Assembly (NCBI GenBank): GCA_014800815.1
Contig: JAAVFI010000013.1
Location: forward strand, 1 to 64,000
DNA length: 64,000 nt
Source of the DNA: Bacteroidales bacterium
GTDB lineage: Bacteria > Bacteroidota > Bacteroidia > Bacteroidales > Muribaculaceae
Direction of reading: 5' to 3'
Part shown: piece by piece, positions 9,307 to 18,768 of the stretch
Layout: each line of letters begins with the position of its first letter
Numbering within the stretch: position 1 is the stretch's first letter
Translations under genes and position numbers: made by a program
The notes under the pieces: generated by a model
The model's database searches: none
The model's input: the letters and a program-made list of their open reading frames with translations, nothing else
What the model was told of the DNA's origin: nothing

Positions 9307-10788
9307 TTATTGCTTGGAGCGGGCGTTCATGATTATTGCGGCGTAGGCTACGGAGAGTACGAAAAGTCCCTGAGCGCCGATGAGGCCCACGAAGCCGCCG
9401 AGTCCGAACCAAGACATAAGGAATGCTATGCTGAGGTAGTAGGCGCTGTAGGGCAGCCTGCGTATGCAGAGGTAGAGGATGAGGAAGAACAGGCAGTGTA
9501 TGAAGAGGCCTATCCAGCCTATGTTGATGAAAATCTGTACGGGGATGACTTCGACCGCCGTGGCCACTTCTTCCGATTGGGTGATGTCGCTATAATAGTC
9601 GTTGGTGATGATGTAGCGTGTAATCTTTGTCTTCTGGGGATGCAGGAAGCCGAGGCCTGTGAGGGTGCGTCCTTCATCAATCATCAGGTCGACTTTAGGT
9701 AGAATCTGCGCCATACGTCCTGAGCCGAATTCGGCGATATCTTCGTCGTCGACGGCCTCGGAGAGCTCGAAGAACTGGTCGACAGACGACTTGATGCGCA
9801 GTGAGGAGGTGACGGTGAGCTCGTCGCGGGTCATGGGCAGATAGCTGTCCAGAATGTATACGCCCACTCCCAAGACCATGCTGAGTATGATGTACTTAAT
9901 GGTGCGGAGTGTGGAGCCCTGGAAAAATATCCAGAAGAAAATAAAGCCTGTGATTATGGTGAATGTACGCGTAGCCATGAGGGCCACAATAAATACTACC
10001 CATTGCCACGGGCGCAGGCGATAGTATCTGATAGCGGGCAGGGCTGCGAGGATCACGAAGTAAAATCCGGGAGGATACTTTCGCATCATGCTACCGAGGG
10101 GCAGGTGGTAGAGGGAGTAGAAGGTGCTTGAGACGTTGTCACCCCAGATGTGAGTGGCCGGAAGGAAGATGTTGCCGGGCAGGATGAAGCCGTCGCTGAT
10201 GTAGAAAAAGAGGATGATGAATACGTAGGGCATGAGCCGACGGAAAAACTCGCGGATGTCGAAGTCATGTCCGGCGAAACAGGCGACGGGTACTATGATA
10301 TAGAGTATGCCGAAGTAGTTGCGCATGGTGTAGATCTGTATGCGCATCGACTCGAGGGAGAAGGAGGCGAGGACGAAGAGGGCGGCGATGTAGAGGAGGA
10401 TGAAGAAGAATGTCTTGCGCAGCAGAGGCGTCTTGCGGTAGACTACCCACAGCAGGCATGAGAGGCCCAGGGCAATGTCGGAGGGCCAGGGTTTCATGGT
10501 TGTGGTGGGGTCGGTGAGGCCGTATCCTCCGAAGAAGATTGTGAGCTGGAAGATGAGGGCGTAGCGGTCGTTTTTCCACGCTTTAAGCCAGAATATAGGG
10601 AAGAAAACGAGGATAGGGTAGAAGTGGAGGCCGAGTGCCGCCATGCACAGCAGATAGAGCAGGGGAGTGTACCACTCTTTCTTGGCGATGTCGATATACG
10701 GACGAGCCGACGCACCCGAGGGTGTGCCGGCTTGTGCCGCGGGAGCTTCTTTTACTCCCGGTCTATAGTTTATAAGCTCGAGGCTCAT
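9307..10788 (-). CDS. Polytopic membrane protein, putative polysaccharide (O-antigen-like) polymerase
   Basis: 493 aa with many TM segments, directly downstream of Wzc- and Wza-like genes. Confidence 0.6.
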   Translation of the reverse strand: MSLELINYRPGVKEAPAAQAGTPSGASARPYIDIAKKEWYTPLLYLLCMAALGLHFYPILVFFPIFWLKAWKNDRYALIFQLTIFFGGYGLTDPTTTMKPWPSDIALGLSCLLWVVYRKTPLLRKTFFFILLYIAALFVLASFSLESMRIQIYTMRNYFGILYIIVPVACFAGHDFDIREFFRRLMPYVFIILFFYISDGFILPGNIFLPATHIWGDNVSSTFYSLYHLPLGSMMRKYPPGFYFVILAALPAIRYYRLRPWQWVVFIVALMATRTFTIITGFIFFWIFFQGSTLRTIKYIILSMVLGVGVYILDSYLPMTRDELTVTSSLRIKSSVDQFFELSEAVDDEDIAEFGSGRMAQILPKVDLMIDEGRTLTGLGFLHPQKTKITRYIITNDYYSDITQSEEVATAVEVIPVQIFINIGWIGLFIHCLFFLILYLCIRRLPYSAYYLSIAFLMSWFGLGGFVGLIGAQGLFVLSVAYAAIIMNARSKQ

Positions 10789-10806
10789 CTGCTGAAAAGA
10801 TGCGGA

Positions 10807-13092
10807 TTATTTGCCGGATTTTTTCTGTCCGTAGCCGTAGGTTTTCTTGGTAGCGGTACCGTTGATCACGAGCGAGAGTTTCTTCAGGCGCTGGTGTTCG
10901 TATATATCGTTGATCTGATTGAGGTCGTTGAGCGAAGTATAGTTCGCGCGGCAGACGTAAATTGCGGCGTCGGCAATGCGGTCGAGCGTGAATGTGTCGC
11001 TTACGAGGCCGATAGGAGCGGTGTCGACAATGATGTAGTCGTAGCGCTGACGGAGTTCCTGGAAGAGTTCGTCGACCTTGTGGCTGATGAGGAGCTCGGC
11101 GGGGTTGGGTGGCACGGGACCTGCCACGATGAGGTCGAGGTTCTTCACGCCGGGCATGGGCTCGATAATCTGGCCGATAGATACGCTCGACGACGAGAGA
11201 TACTGTGTGAGGCCGAAGCGCGGGTGCACGTTGAGGTAGTTGGCAAGCTGGGGGTTGCGGATATCCATGCCTACGAGGAGCACGCGCTTCTCGGTGAGGG
11301 CGAGCGAGGCTGCAAGGTTGATAGAGATGAACGACTTGCCTTCGCCCGACGATGTGGAGGTGAGTAGCACAACTTTATCGCGCGGGTCGTTGAGAATGAA
11401 GAGGAGGTTGCTGCGCATGAGTCGGAAGAGCTCTGCCGTAGCCGAGGTGTCGTCGGAAGCAACCACGAGTCGGCGGCCGGAGTTGTCGATGCACATCTCG
11501 CCGACGATAGGCACGTCGGTGATGCGCTCGACTTCGGCGCGGGTCTCGAAGCGATTGTGGATGAGGCGGCGTATGTAGAGCCATACCGGCGGGATGAGGA
11601 GGCCGAAGAAGAGGGCGATGAGCATAATCATCTTTTTGCCCATGCCGAGGGGGTCGCTGAGGGTGTAGGCCTCGTCGATGAGGATGCCTTTGGGGATAGA
11701 GTTGGCGAGGAGGAGCGATACTTCTTCGCGACGGCGGAGCAGGAACATGAAGAGCTGCTGCTTGACCGACTGCTGGCGCATGAGGTCGAGGTACTCGCGC
11801 TCGTGTACGGGGAGCTCGGAGAGCGAACCTTGTGTCGACGCCATTTCTTTGGAGAGGTCGCGGACGCTCACCTTGGATGTCTCGAGGGCGCGGTCGAGCG
11901 ATGTGCCGATGTTGCCGCGCATCATGTCGAGTTGCTCGGAAATCTGCACGAGCGAGGCATTGTCGGGCTTGGCGCTCTGCAGCATCTCCGAACGCTTGAG
12001 CACGAGCTCGTTGTAGGCTTCGATAGCGCGTTGCAGGCCTTCGTTGGGGAGAGTGGAGGGAATGAGTGCGTAGGCATTGCGGGGCTCTCTGATGAAGTCG
12101 CGGGTGAGGGCTATCACCTCTTCCTGAGTCCTTGCTTCGAGCAGGGCTTCTTCGAGGCGTGCTTTCTTCTCGGTGTTGTACTTCGTGTCTACCACGAGGT
12201 CGACAATGCCGTAGCGCTGCTTGTAGTCCTGAATATTGCTTTCAGACTGGCTGAGCTCGTTGGCGAGGATATCGAGACGGCTGTCGATAAATTCGGCTGA
12301 AAGTTCGTTCTGCGATTTTTTCTCGGCTACTCCGCGCTCATTGTATTTCTTGATTATCTCGTTGAGGATAGCCTTGCCGTAGAGCGGGTTGGTGGTGTTG
12401 ATGCTCAGAGAGATAACGTTGCTTCGCTTGGATGCGATCTCGGTGTTTACCGATTCGTCGAGGCCTTCGGCAGCCTGGTCGTAGCCGAATACGGCTATCG
12501 ACATTTTCACGCTTTCGCCTTCTGGGTAGCTGTTGGTCTTGGCGAAGGTGAATTTACCGAGAGGGGTGTCGAGGGTGTAGGGGAGTGTTACTTTCTTTGC
12601 CTTCGCTACGATATCGCGCTTCATCTTGGCGTCGATATCGGCCTGTCCCTTTTCGTTTACCTTGACCTTGAATGTGATGCCACGCTCGAGGGTGTCGAGC
12701 AATCCGGCCTGAGGCACTACCTCGAGCTGATGATTGGGGTAGGCTATTTCACTTACAAAGGGATTTTTGTGGTAGATGTATGAGATGTTCAAGCCGAGGT
12801 CGCGCGCCACATTTTTGTAGAGCGAGTGCGACGAAACGATGAAAATTTCATCGTCGACATAGCCCTGCGAACCGAAGAGCGCGCCCAGCGAGCCCATACC
12901 GCCCGCAGCACCTTCGTCTTCGGTGGAGATGAGGAGGTTGGCCTTCACCGCATATTCCTGCTGACGTACCGAGACGTAGAAGAATGCAATAGCGAGGCAT
13001 ACGAAGACCGAAATGGCAAAGAGATACCACTTCGATATGTACTGTTTGACAAGAGCTGCGATGTCGATAAAATCGGAGTTGTTCTTAGCCAT
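10807..13092 (-). CDS. Polysaccharide biosynthesis tyrosine autokinase (Wzc-like)
   Basis: 761 aa; N-terminal Wzz-like region with TM, coiled coil, C-terminal BY-kinase motifs (VLLTSTSSGEGKSFISINLAASLALTEKRVLLVGMDIRNP; YDYIIVDTAPIGLVSD). Confidence 0.9.
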   Translation of the reverse strand: MAKNNSDFIDIAALVKQYISKWYLFAISVFVCLAIAFFYVSVRQQEYAVKANLLISTEDEGAAGGMGSLGALFGSQGYVDDEIFIVSSHSLYKNVARDLGLNISYIYHKNPFVSEIAYPNHQLEVVPQAGLLDTLERGITFKVKVNEKGQADIDAKMKRDIVAKAKKVTLPYTLDTPLGKFTFAKTNSYPEGESVKMSIAVFGYDQAAEGLDESVNTEIASKRSNVISLSINTTNPLYGKAILNEIIKKYNERGVAEKKSQNELSAEFIDSRLDILANELSQSESNIQDYKQRYGIVDLVVDTKYNTEKKARLEEALLEARTQEEVIALTRDFIREPRNAYALIPSTLPNEGLQRAIEAYNELVLKRSEMLQSAKPDNASLVQISEQLDMMRGNIGTSLDRALETSKVSVRDLSKEMASTQGSLSELPVHEREYLDLMRQQSVKQQLFMFLLRRREEVSLLLANSIPKGILIDEAYTLSDPLGMGKKMIMLIALFFGLLIPPVWLYIRRLIHNRFETRAEVERITDVPIVGEMCIDNSGRRLVVASDDTSATAELFRLMRSNLLFILNDPRDKVVLLTSTSSGEGKSFISINLAASLALTEKRVLLVGMDIRNPQLANYLNVHPRFGLTQYLSSSSVSIGQIIEPMPGVKNLDLIVAGPVPPNPAELLISHKVDELFQELRQRYDYIIVDTAPIGLVSDTFTLDRIADAAIYVCRANYTSLNDLNQINDIYEHQRLKKLSLVINGTATKKTYGYGQKKSGK

Positions 13093-13098
13093 GATGAA

Positions 13099-13902
13099 TT
13101 ATTTGACAGTAAGGGCGATGACGAGAGATGCGATGACAGAAGCGGCGCTCACTATGGTGGAGATTACGGAGAGCTTGAAGGCGTTGTTCTGATTGTATTT
13201 AGAGTTTGCCTGACGGATGTTGTTGGGGGCAACGTACACGTAGTCGTTCTGCTGCAGATAGTAGTAGGGCGAAGTGAGTAGGTCCGACGAGTTGAGGTCG
13301 AGGTGGGCGTATTTGCGCTCGCCGTTTTCTTCGCGGATTATGAGTACATTGGAGCGTTCGCCAAACTCGGTGAGGTCGCCTGCGGCGGCGAGGGCGTCGA
13401 GGATGCTTATGCGGTTGCCATCAACTTTGATGCGCTGGGGAGTCTTGACTTCGCCGGCCACGGTGACTATGAAGTTGACGAGCTGCACGGTGACTACGGG
13501 GTCTTTTACCTGCTCCCCGATTTTAGAGGTGAGGAGTTCTTTCACCTGATCGGTTGTGAGGCCGGCAACGTGTATGGTGCCCAATACGGGGAAGTCGATG
13601 TCGCCCTTGGGATTGACGATATAGGTCTGCATACGCGGAGCTACGCTCGACGTAATCATATCGCGGCTTGTGGGGTTGACATAGGGAAGATTGTAGGCAG
13701 CTGTGGCAGCGGGGCTTGCCGACGAAACGAAAATGGCGAGCTCGTCGTCGGGCTGAATTTCAGGAGTATAGTTGCTCTGAGGAAGAGTCGATTCTTTGAC
13801 CTCTGCTATATCGGTGAAGTATGGTAGCACAGTCTTCGATGATGAGCAGGAGGCAAGTCCCCCGGCCAAAACAAGAGCAAGTGCGAGTGATTTTAAATTC
13901 AT
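13099..13902 (-). CDS. Polysaccharide export outer-membrane lipoprotein (Wza-like, SLBB)
   Basis: 267 aa; lipobox LAGGLASCSSSK; IQPDDELAIFVSS; GDIDFPVLGTIHVAGLTTDQVKELL. Confidence 0.88.
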   Translation of the reverse strand: MNLKSLALALVLAGGLASCSSSKTVLPYFTDIAEVKESTLPQSNYTPEIQPDDELAIFVSSASPAATAAYNLPYVNPTSRDMITSSVAPRMQTYIVNPKGDIDFPVLGTIHVAGLTTDQVKELLTSKIGEQVKDPVVTVQLVNFIVTVAGEVKTPQRIKVDGNRISILDALAAAGDLTEFGERSNVLIIREENGERKYAHLDLNSSDLLTSPYYYLQQNDYVYVAPNNIRQANSKYNQNNAFKLSVISTIVSAASVIASLVIALTVK

Positions 13903-13981
13903 GATCGGTTTGTGTTAACACGTTTTGCTTATTGAAGAACGTATGTGCTGTGCCGTTTAGTATGTGAAATGTGAAAAAATG

Positions 13982-14353
13982 CTACCAACGGTATGTAAAA
14001 CCTGCCTTATCTATCTCCGCGCGTATGGGCGGGTTGAGTTTGTAAAGCGAAATTTCACCCGAAGTTATCTGCGGATACCGTGCTGTGAGGGCCTTGTATA
14101 TTCTGTAGACTACGTTTTCGAGGAGCTTGGAGGTAATGCTCATCTGCTCCTGTATGATAGCTGTGACTTCGGCGTAATTTATGGTGTGGGCGAGGTCGTC
14201 GTCTGCCATTGCATCGGCGCAAGGGAAGGCGAGATTTACGTTCACCTCAAAATAATTACCCACGACGTTTTCCTGAGGGTCAACGCCGTGGTGTGCATAA
14301 ATTTTGAGATTCTGTATGTCGATATAGCCGATTAGCGGCCGGGAGTTATTCAT
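13982..14353 (-). CDS. folB: Dihydroneopterin aldolase
   Basis: 123 aa; GYIDIQNLKIYAHHGVDPQENVVGNYFEVNVNL. Confidence 0.88.
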   Translation of the reverse strand: MNNSRPLIGYIDIQNLKIYAHHGVDPQENVVGNYFEVNVNLAFPCADAMADDDLAHTINYAEVTAIIQEQMSITSKLLENVVYRIYKALTARYPQITSGEISLYKLNPPIRAEIDKAGFTYRW

Positions 14354-14389
14354 TATCAGTCGATTGGTCTATCGGTTGGAGAGTATGGC

Positions 14390-16639
14390 TCAGTGACGTT
14401 TCTGCCGTCCTTTGCCTTTTTTCTTGCCCGGTTTCTCGTAGGCTGCCTGAGAGCGTCCCATGGGCTTTGAGGCTTTGAGGGTGTCGAGGCTGCGGGGCGG
14501 ATTCTTTTCGTCGACGATTACGAAGTCGAGCTGCTTGCGCTGGAGGTCGGCGCGTGCAACCTGAACTTTCACCTTGTCGCCGAGGCGATAGCGGTTGTTG
14601 TACTTGCGGCCGATGAGGCAGTAGTTCTTTTCGTCGAAATCGTAGAAGTCGTCGGCGAGGTCGCGCATGGGCACGAGGCCCTCGCACTTGTTGTCGTCGA
14701 GCTCGATATAGAGGCCCCACTCGGTGACGCCTGAAATCACGCCGTCGAACACTTCGCCGAGGTGGTCGCCCATGTATTCAACCTGCTTGTACTTGATAGA
14801 GGCGCGCTCGGCGTTGGCTGCGAGCTGCTCGCGCTCCGATGAATGCTTGCACTCTTCCTCGAGCTTGTCGAGCGATACGGTGCGTCCGCCGGCGAGATAT
14901 TTCTCGAGCAGACGGTGAACCATCATATCGGGGTAGCGGCGGATAGGAGAGGTGAAGTGGGTGTAGTAGTCGAAGCCGAGACCGTAGTGGCCTACGTTTT
15001 CGGTAGAATATACAGCCTTTGCCATAGAGCGGATGGCGAGTGTGGCCAGGAGATTTTCTTCGCCCTTGCCTTTGACATCGGCAAGCATCTTGTTGATAGA
15101 GCGGTTGATATCTTTTGCTTCGCCTTCGGTCTTGAGCTTGTAGCCGAATGTGCGTGCGAGAGCGGCGAGGTTGGAGAGGCGCTCAGCGTCGGGCACGTCG
15201 TGGATACGGTAGACGAATGCTTTGGCTTTCTTGCGCTTGGGCACAATGCCGATAGCCTCGGCTACGGCCTTGTTGGCAAGAAGCATGAATTCTTCGATGA
15301 GTTTGTTGGCGTCTTTTGATTCTTTGAAGAATACCGATACGGGATGACCCTTCTCGTCGATGTCGAAGCGTACTTCGACGCGGTCGAAGTCTACCGAGCC
15401 GTTCTCGTAGCGGTTCTTGCGGAGAACTTTTGCGAACTTGTCGAGCGTGAGGATTTCCTCTGCAAAGTCGCCCTTGCCTGTCTCGATTACTTCCTGGGCT
15501 TCTTCGTAGGTGAAGCGGCGGTCGCTGCGGATTACGGTGCGGGCTATGCGGGAGTCGACGATTTTGCCGTTCTTGTCCATTTCGAAGATTACCGAGAAGG
15601 TGAGCTTGTCTTCGTCGGGACGGAGCGAGCAGATGCCATTTGAGAGGTGTTCGGGGAGCATGGGCACCACGCGGTCTACGAGGTAGACGCTTGTGGCACG
15701 TTCTTCGGCTTCTTTGTCGATGATGCTGCCGGGGCGTACGTAGTGGGTAACGTCGGCGATGTGTACGCCGATTTCGTAGTTGCCGTTGGGCAGCTTGCGG
15801 ATCGAGAGTGCGTCGTCGAAGTCCTTTGCGTCGCGGGGATCGATGGTGAATGTGGTGACTCCGCGCATGTCTTCGCGGCGTGCAACTTCTTCGTCGGTAA
15901 TGCCTGCGCCGATTTTGTCGGCGGCTTTTTCCACGGCTTCGGGATACTTGTAGGGCAGGCCGAATTCCGCGAGGATAGCGTGCATCTCTGCCTTGTTCTC
16001 GCCGGTCTTGCCGAGGATGTCGACTACCTCTCCCTGAGGATTGTTGGCGTCGTCGGGCCAGTTGGTGATGCGGACGATTGCCTTGTCGCCGGTCTTGCCG
16101 CCTTTAAGTTTGGCTTTGGGGATGTAGATGTCTGTAGCCAGGTACTTGGAGTCGGTAATGAGGTAGGCGAAATACTTGTCGACCTTGAGTGTGCCGATGA
16201 AAGTCTGCGCTTTCTTTTCCAGGATTTTGATTACCTTGGCCTCGGGCTCGCGACCTTTGACGCGTGCAGCGATGCTCACCTCCACCTTGTCGCCGTTGAG
16301 GGCGTGCATGGAGTTGCGCTCGGCTACGAAAATTTCTTCGCCGTCGCCGTCGGTGATAACGCTGTTCTTGCCGTTTGAGCGGCGCGAGAATACGCCGGTA
16401 GCGGTCACAGTTCGGCTGGGAGTCTTGTACTTGCCGGGAGCTGTTTCAATTATCACGCCGTCGAATGCGAGCTCGGCCAGATACATTGCTACCGCTTTCT
16501 GTCCGGCGGGAGTGCTTTGGCCAATGGCGGCCGAAACCTGCCTGTAATTGTAAGTGCCGCCCGTCTGAGCGGCTATATATGTGTCGACAGCGCTTTTAAT
16601 CTGGGCTGCCTTACGGCTTGATTTTGATATTTTAGACAT
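14390..16639 (-). CDS. rnr: Ribonuclease R
   Basis: RNB signature (TFTIDPRDAKDFDDALSIRKLPNGNYEIGVHIADVTHYV; TSPIRRYPDMMVHRLL) and C-terminal S1 domain. The tracked ORF starts at 16723; MSKISKSSRKAAQ at 16639 is a more credible start. Confidence 0.93.
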   Translation of the reverse strand: MSKISKSSRKAAQIKSAVDTYIAAQTGGTYNYRQVSAAIGQSTPAGQKAVAMYLAELAFDGVIIETAPGKYKTPSRTVTATGVFSRRSNGKNSVITDGDGEEIFVAERNSMHALNGDKVEVSIAARVKGREPEAKVIKILEKKAQTFIGTLKVDKYFAYLITDSKYLATDIYIPKAKLKGGKTGDKAIVRITNWPDDANNPQGEVVDILGKTGENKAEMHAILAEFGLPYKYPEAVEKAADKIGAGITDEEVARREDMRGVTTFTIDPRDAKDFDDALSIRKLPNGNYEIGVHIADVTHYVRPGSIIDKEAEERATSVYLVDRVVPMLPEHLSNGICSLRPDEDKLTFSVIFEMDKNGKIVDSRIARTVIRSDRRFTYEEAQEVIETGKGDFAEEILTLDKFAKVLRKNRYENGSVDFDRVEVRFDIDEKGHPVSVFFKESKDANKLIEEFMLLANKAVAEAIGIVPKRKKAKAFVYRIHDVPDAERLSNLAALARTFGYKLKTEGEAKDINRSINKMLADVKGKGEENLLATLAIRSMAKAVYSTENVGHYGLGFDYYTHFTSPIRRYPDMMVHRLLEKYLAGGRTVSLDKLEEECKHSSEREQLAANAERASIKYKQVEYMGDHLGEVFDGVISGVTEWGLYIELDDNKCEGLVPMRDLADDFYDFDEKNYCLIGRKYNNRYRLGDKVKVQVARADLQRKQLDFVIVDEKNPPRSLDTLKASKPMGRSQAAYEKPGKKKGKGRQKRH

Positions 16640-16694
16640 ACCGGTGTGTTGAATCGTGAGTGATGTTAGTTGATGAGACCGGAGGACGTGAAAT

Positions 16695-16732
16695 CGCCCC
16701 GGATATATTATATAGTATAACAATCCGGGGCG
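16695..16732 (-). terminator. Hairpin between gyrB and rnr
   Basis: CGCCCCGGAT / ATCCGGGGCG perfect 10-bp stem with AT-rich 18-nt loop; just downstream of gyrB. Confidence 0.6.
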
Positions 16733-16741
16733 GTGAAGGGT

Positions 16742-18673
16742 TTATGCGTCGATGTTGGCGTATGTAGCGTTAGATTCGATGAAGTCGCGGCGGGGAGCCA
16801 CATCTTCGCCCATAAGCATGGAGAATATACGGTCGGCTTCTACGGCGTCGCTGATCTGCACTTGCTTGAGGATGCGGTGCTCGGGCGACATTGTCGTGTA
16901 GCGGAGCTCGTCGTCCGACATCTCACCGAGACCTTTGTAGCGCTGTACTGAGGTGCGCTCGCCGTATTTCTCGATGAACTGCTGTACCTGCATATCGTTC
17001 CAGCAGTATTCCTCGTTTTTGCCGAGCTTGCACTTGTACAGAGGGGGCGATGCGAGGTAGAGGTAGCCCTGCTCGATGAGCGGACGCATGCAGCGGAAGA
17101 AGAAGGTCATCAGAAGGGTGGCGATGTGGGCGCCGTCGACGTCGGCATCGGTCATGATGATAACCTTGTGGTAGGCGAGTTTGCTCAGGTTGGGAGCATC
17201 CTTATCTTCTTCAGTACCGATAGTTACGCGGAGTGCCTTGTAGAGATTGGAGATTTCCTGGCTCTCGAATATGCGGTGCTCGATAGCTTTCTCCACGTTG
17301 AGAATCTTACCGCGGAGGGGGAGTACGGCCTGGAAGCGGCGGTCGCGCGCCTGCTTGGCTGTACCGCCTGCGGAGTCACCTTCGACGAGGAATATCTCGC
17401 AGTCTTCGGCAGTGCGGCTCGAGCAGTCGGTGAGCTTGCCGGGGAGGCCTCCACCAACGAGGGGAGTCTTGCGCATCACTTCCTGACGGGCGCGGAGGGC
17501 TGCAGTGCGGGCACGAGCGGCGAGAATCACCTTCTCGACGATAGTCTTTGCCTGCTGGGGATGCTCTTCGAGGTAGTTGCCGAGGGCTTCGCTTACGGCT
17601 ACCTGTACGGCACCCATCACCTCGTTGTTGCCGAGCTTGGTCTTGGTCTGGCCTTCGAACTGAGGCTCCATGACCTTGACAGAGATAACGGCGGTAAGGC
17701 CGTCGCGGAAGTCGTCGCTTGCGATTTCTACCTTGGCGTTCTTGAGGAGGCCGTTTTCGTCGGCATACTTCTTGAGTGTGCTTGTGAGGCCGCGGCGGAA
17801 GCCGGTGAGGTGAGTACCACCTTCGATAGTGTTGATGTTGTTTACGAAGGAGTAGATGTTCTCGTTAGAGGAGGTATTGTAAGTGAAGGCCACTTCGATA
17901 GGTACTCCTGCACGCTCGGTGTTGAGGTCGATCACATCGTTGATGAGGGGCTCCTTGTTGGCGTCGATATACTCAACGAATTCCTTGAGTCCTTCGCGCG
18001 AGTAGAAGGTCTCGGTGCGGGGCTTGCCTTCGGCGTCGAGCTCGCGCATGTCGGTGAGGTGGAGAGTGATACCGGCGTTGAGGAATGCGAGGTCGCGGAG
18101 GCGGTTGGCAAGTGTGGAGTAGTTGTAGACGGTGGTTGTGAAGATGCTGCCGTCGGGTTTGAAAGTGACGGTGGTACCGGTGTGGTCGCTTTCGCCTACG
18201 ATTTCGAGAGCGCTTGTGGGCTTGCCGCAGCTGTACTCCTGAGCGTAGATTTTGCCGTTTCGGCGAACTTCGGCGCGGAGATAGGTAGAGAGAGCGTTTA
18301 CACATGAGACACCCACACCGTGGAGACCGCCTGATACCTTGTAGTTGCTCTTGTCGAACTTACCGCCGGCATGGAGTACGGTGAGGACGACTTCGAGGGC
18401 GCTCTTGTGCTCTTTTTCGTGCATATCCACGGGGATACCGCGGCCGTCGTCTTCTACAGTGATTGAGTTGTCTTCGTTTATCGTTACCTTGATATCCTTG
18501 GCGTATCCTGCCAGGGCTTCGTCTATGGAGTTGTCCACCACCTCATAGACAAGGTGATGAAGACCTTTTTCGGAAATATCGCCGATGTACATCGCCGGGC
18601 GCTTGCGGACTGCTTCGAGTCCCTCGAGCACCTGAATGTTACTGGCGCTGTATTCCTCTTGATTTTCAGCCAT
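16742..18673 (-). CDS. gyrB: DNA gyrase subunit B
   Basis: 643 aa; VLEGLEAVRKRPAMYIGD, HHLVYEVVDNSIDEALAG, GGLHGVGVSCVNALS, EGDSAGGTAKQARDRRFQAVLPLRGKILNVEKA. Confidence 0.95.
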   Translation of the reverse strand: MAENQEEYSASNIQVLEGLEAVRKRPAMYIGDISEKGLHHLVYEVVDNSIDEALAGYAKDIKVTINEDNSITVEDDGRGIPVDMHEKEHKSALEVVLTVLHAGGKFDKSNYKVSGGLHGVGVSCVNALSTYLRAEVRRNGKIYAQEYSCGKPTSALEIVGESDHTGTTVTFKPDGSIFTTTVYNYSTLANRLRDLAFLNAGITLHLTDMRELDAEGKPRTETFYSREGLKEFVEYIDANKEPLINDVIDLNTERAGVPIEVAFTYNTSSNENIYSFVNNINTIEGGTHLTGFRRGLTSTLKKYADENGLLKNAKVEIASDDFRDGLTAVISVKVMEPQFEGQTKTKLGNNEVMGAVQVAVSEALGNYLEEHPQQAKTIVEKVILAARARTAALRARQEVMRKTPLVGGGLPGKLTDCSSRTAEDCEIFLVEGDSAGGTAKQARDRRFQAVLPLRGKILNVEKAIEHRIFESQEISNLYKALRVTIGTEEDKDAPNLSKLAYHKVIIMTDADVDGAHIATLLMTFFFRCMRPLIEQGYLYLASPPLYKCKLGKNEEYCWNDMQVQQFIEKYGERTSVQRYKGLGEMSDDELRYTTMSPEHRILKQVQISDAVEADRIFSMLMGEDVAPRRDFIESNATYANIDA

Positions 18674-18721
18674 ATACTGATGTATTATTATTGAATGTTT
18701 TGTATCGCTGTTTTAAGCATA

Positions 18722-18753
18722 CAAAGATAGTGATTTTTTGTCGAACGGCAAAA
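18722..18753 (-). promoter_or_regulatory. Bacteroidetes-type promoter of gyrB
   Basis: On the minus strand TTTG (18753-18750), 20-nt spacer, TATCTTTG (18729-18722). Confidence 0.7.
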
Positions 18754-18768
18754 AATTACGGATAAGTT

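Noticed and set aside
15647-16378. 243-aa plus-strand ORF inside rnr
   Set aside because: Antisense shadow ORF; same biased composition.
16640-16723. 28-aa N-terminal extension of ribonuclease R
   Set aside because: Overlaps the gyrB-rnr intergenic hairpin region; the internal MSKISKSS start is more plausible.
17126-18307. 393-aa plus-strand ORF opposite gyrB
   Set aside because: Wholly antisense to a clear gyrB; composition is the typical shadow of codon bias on the opposite strand, with no family resemblance.
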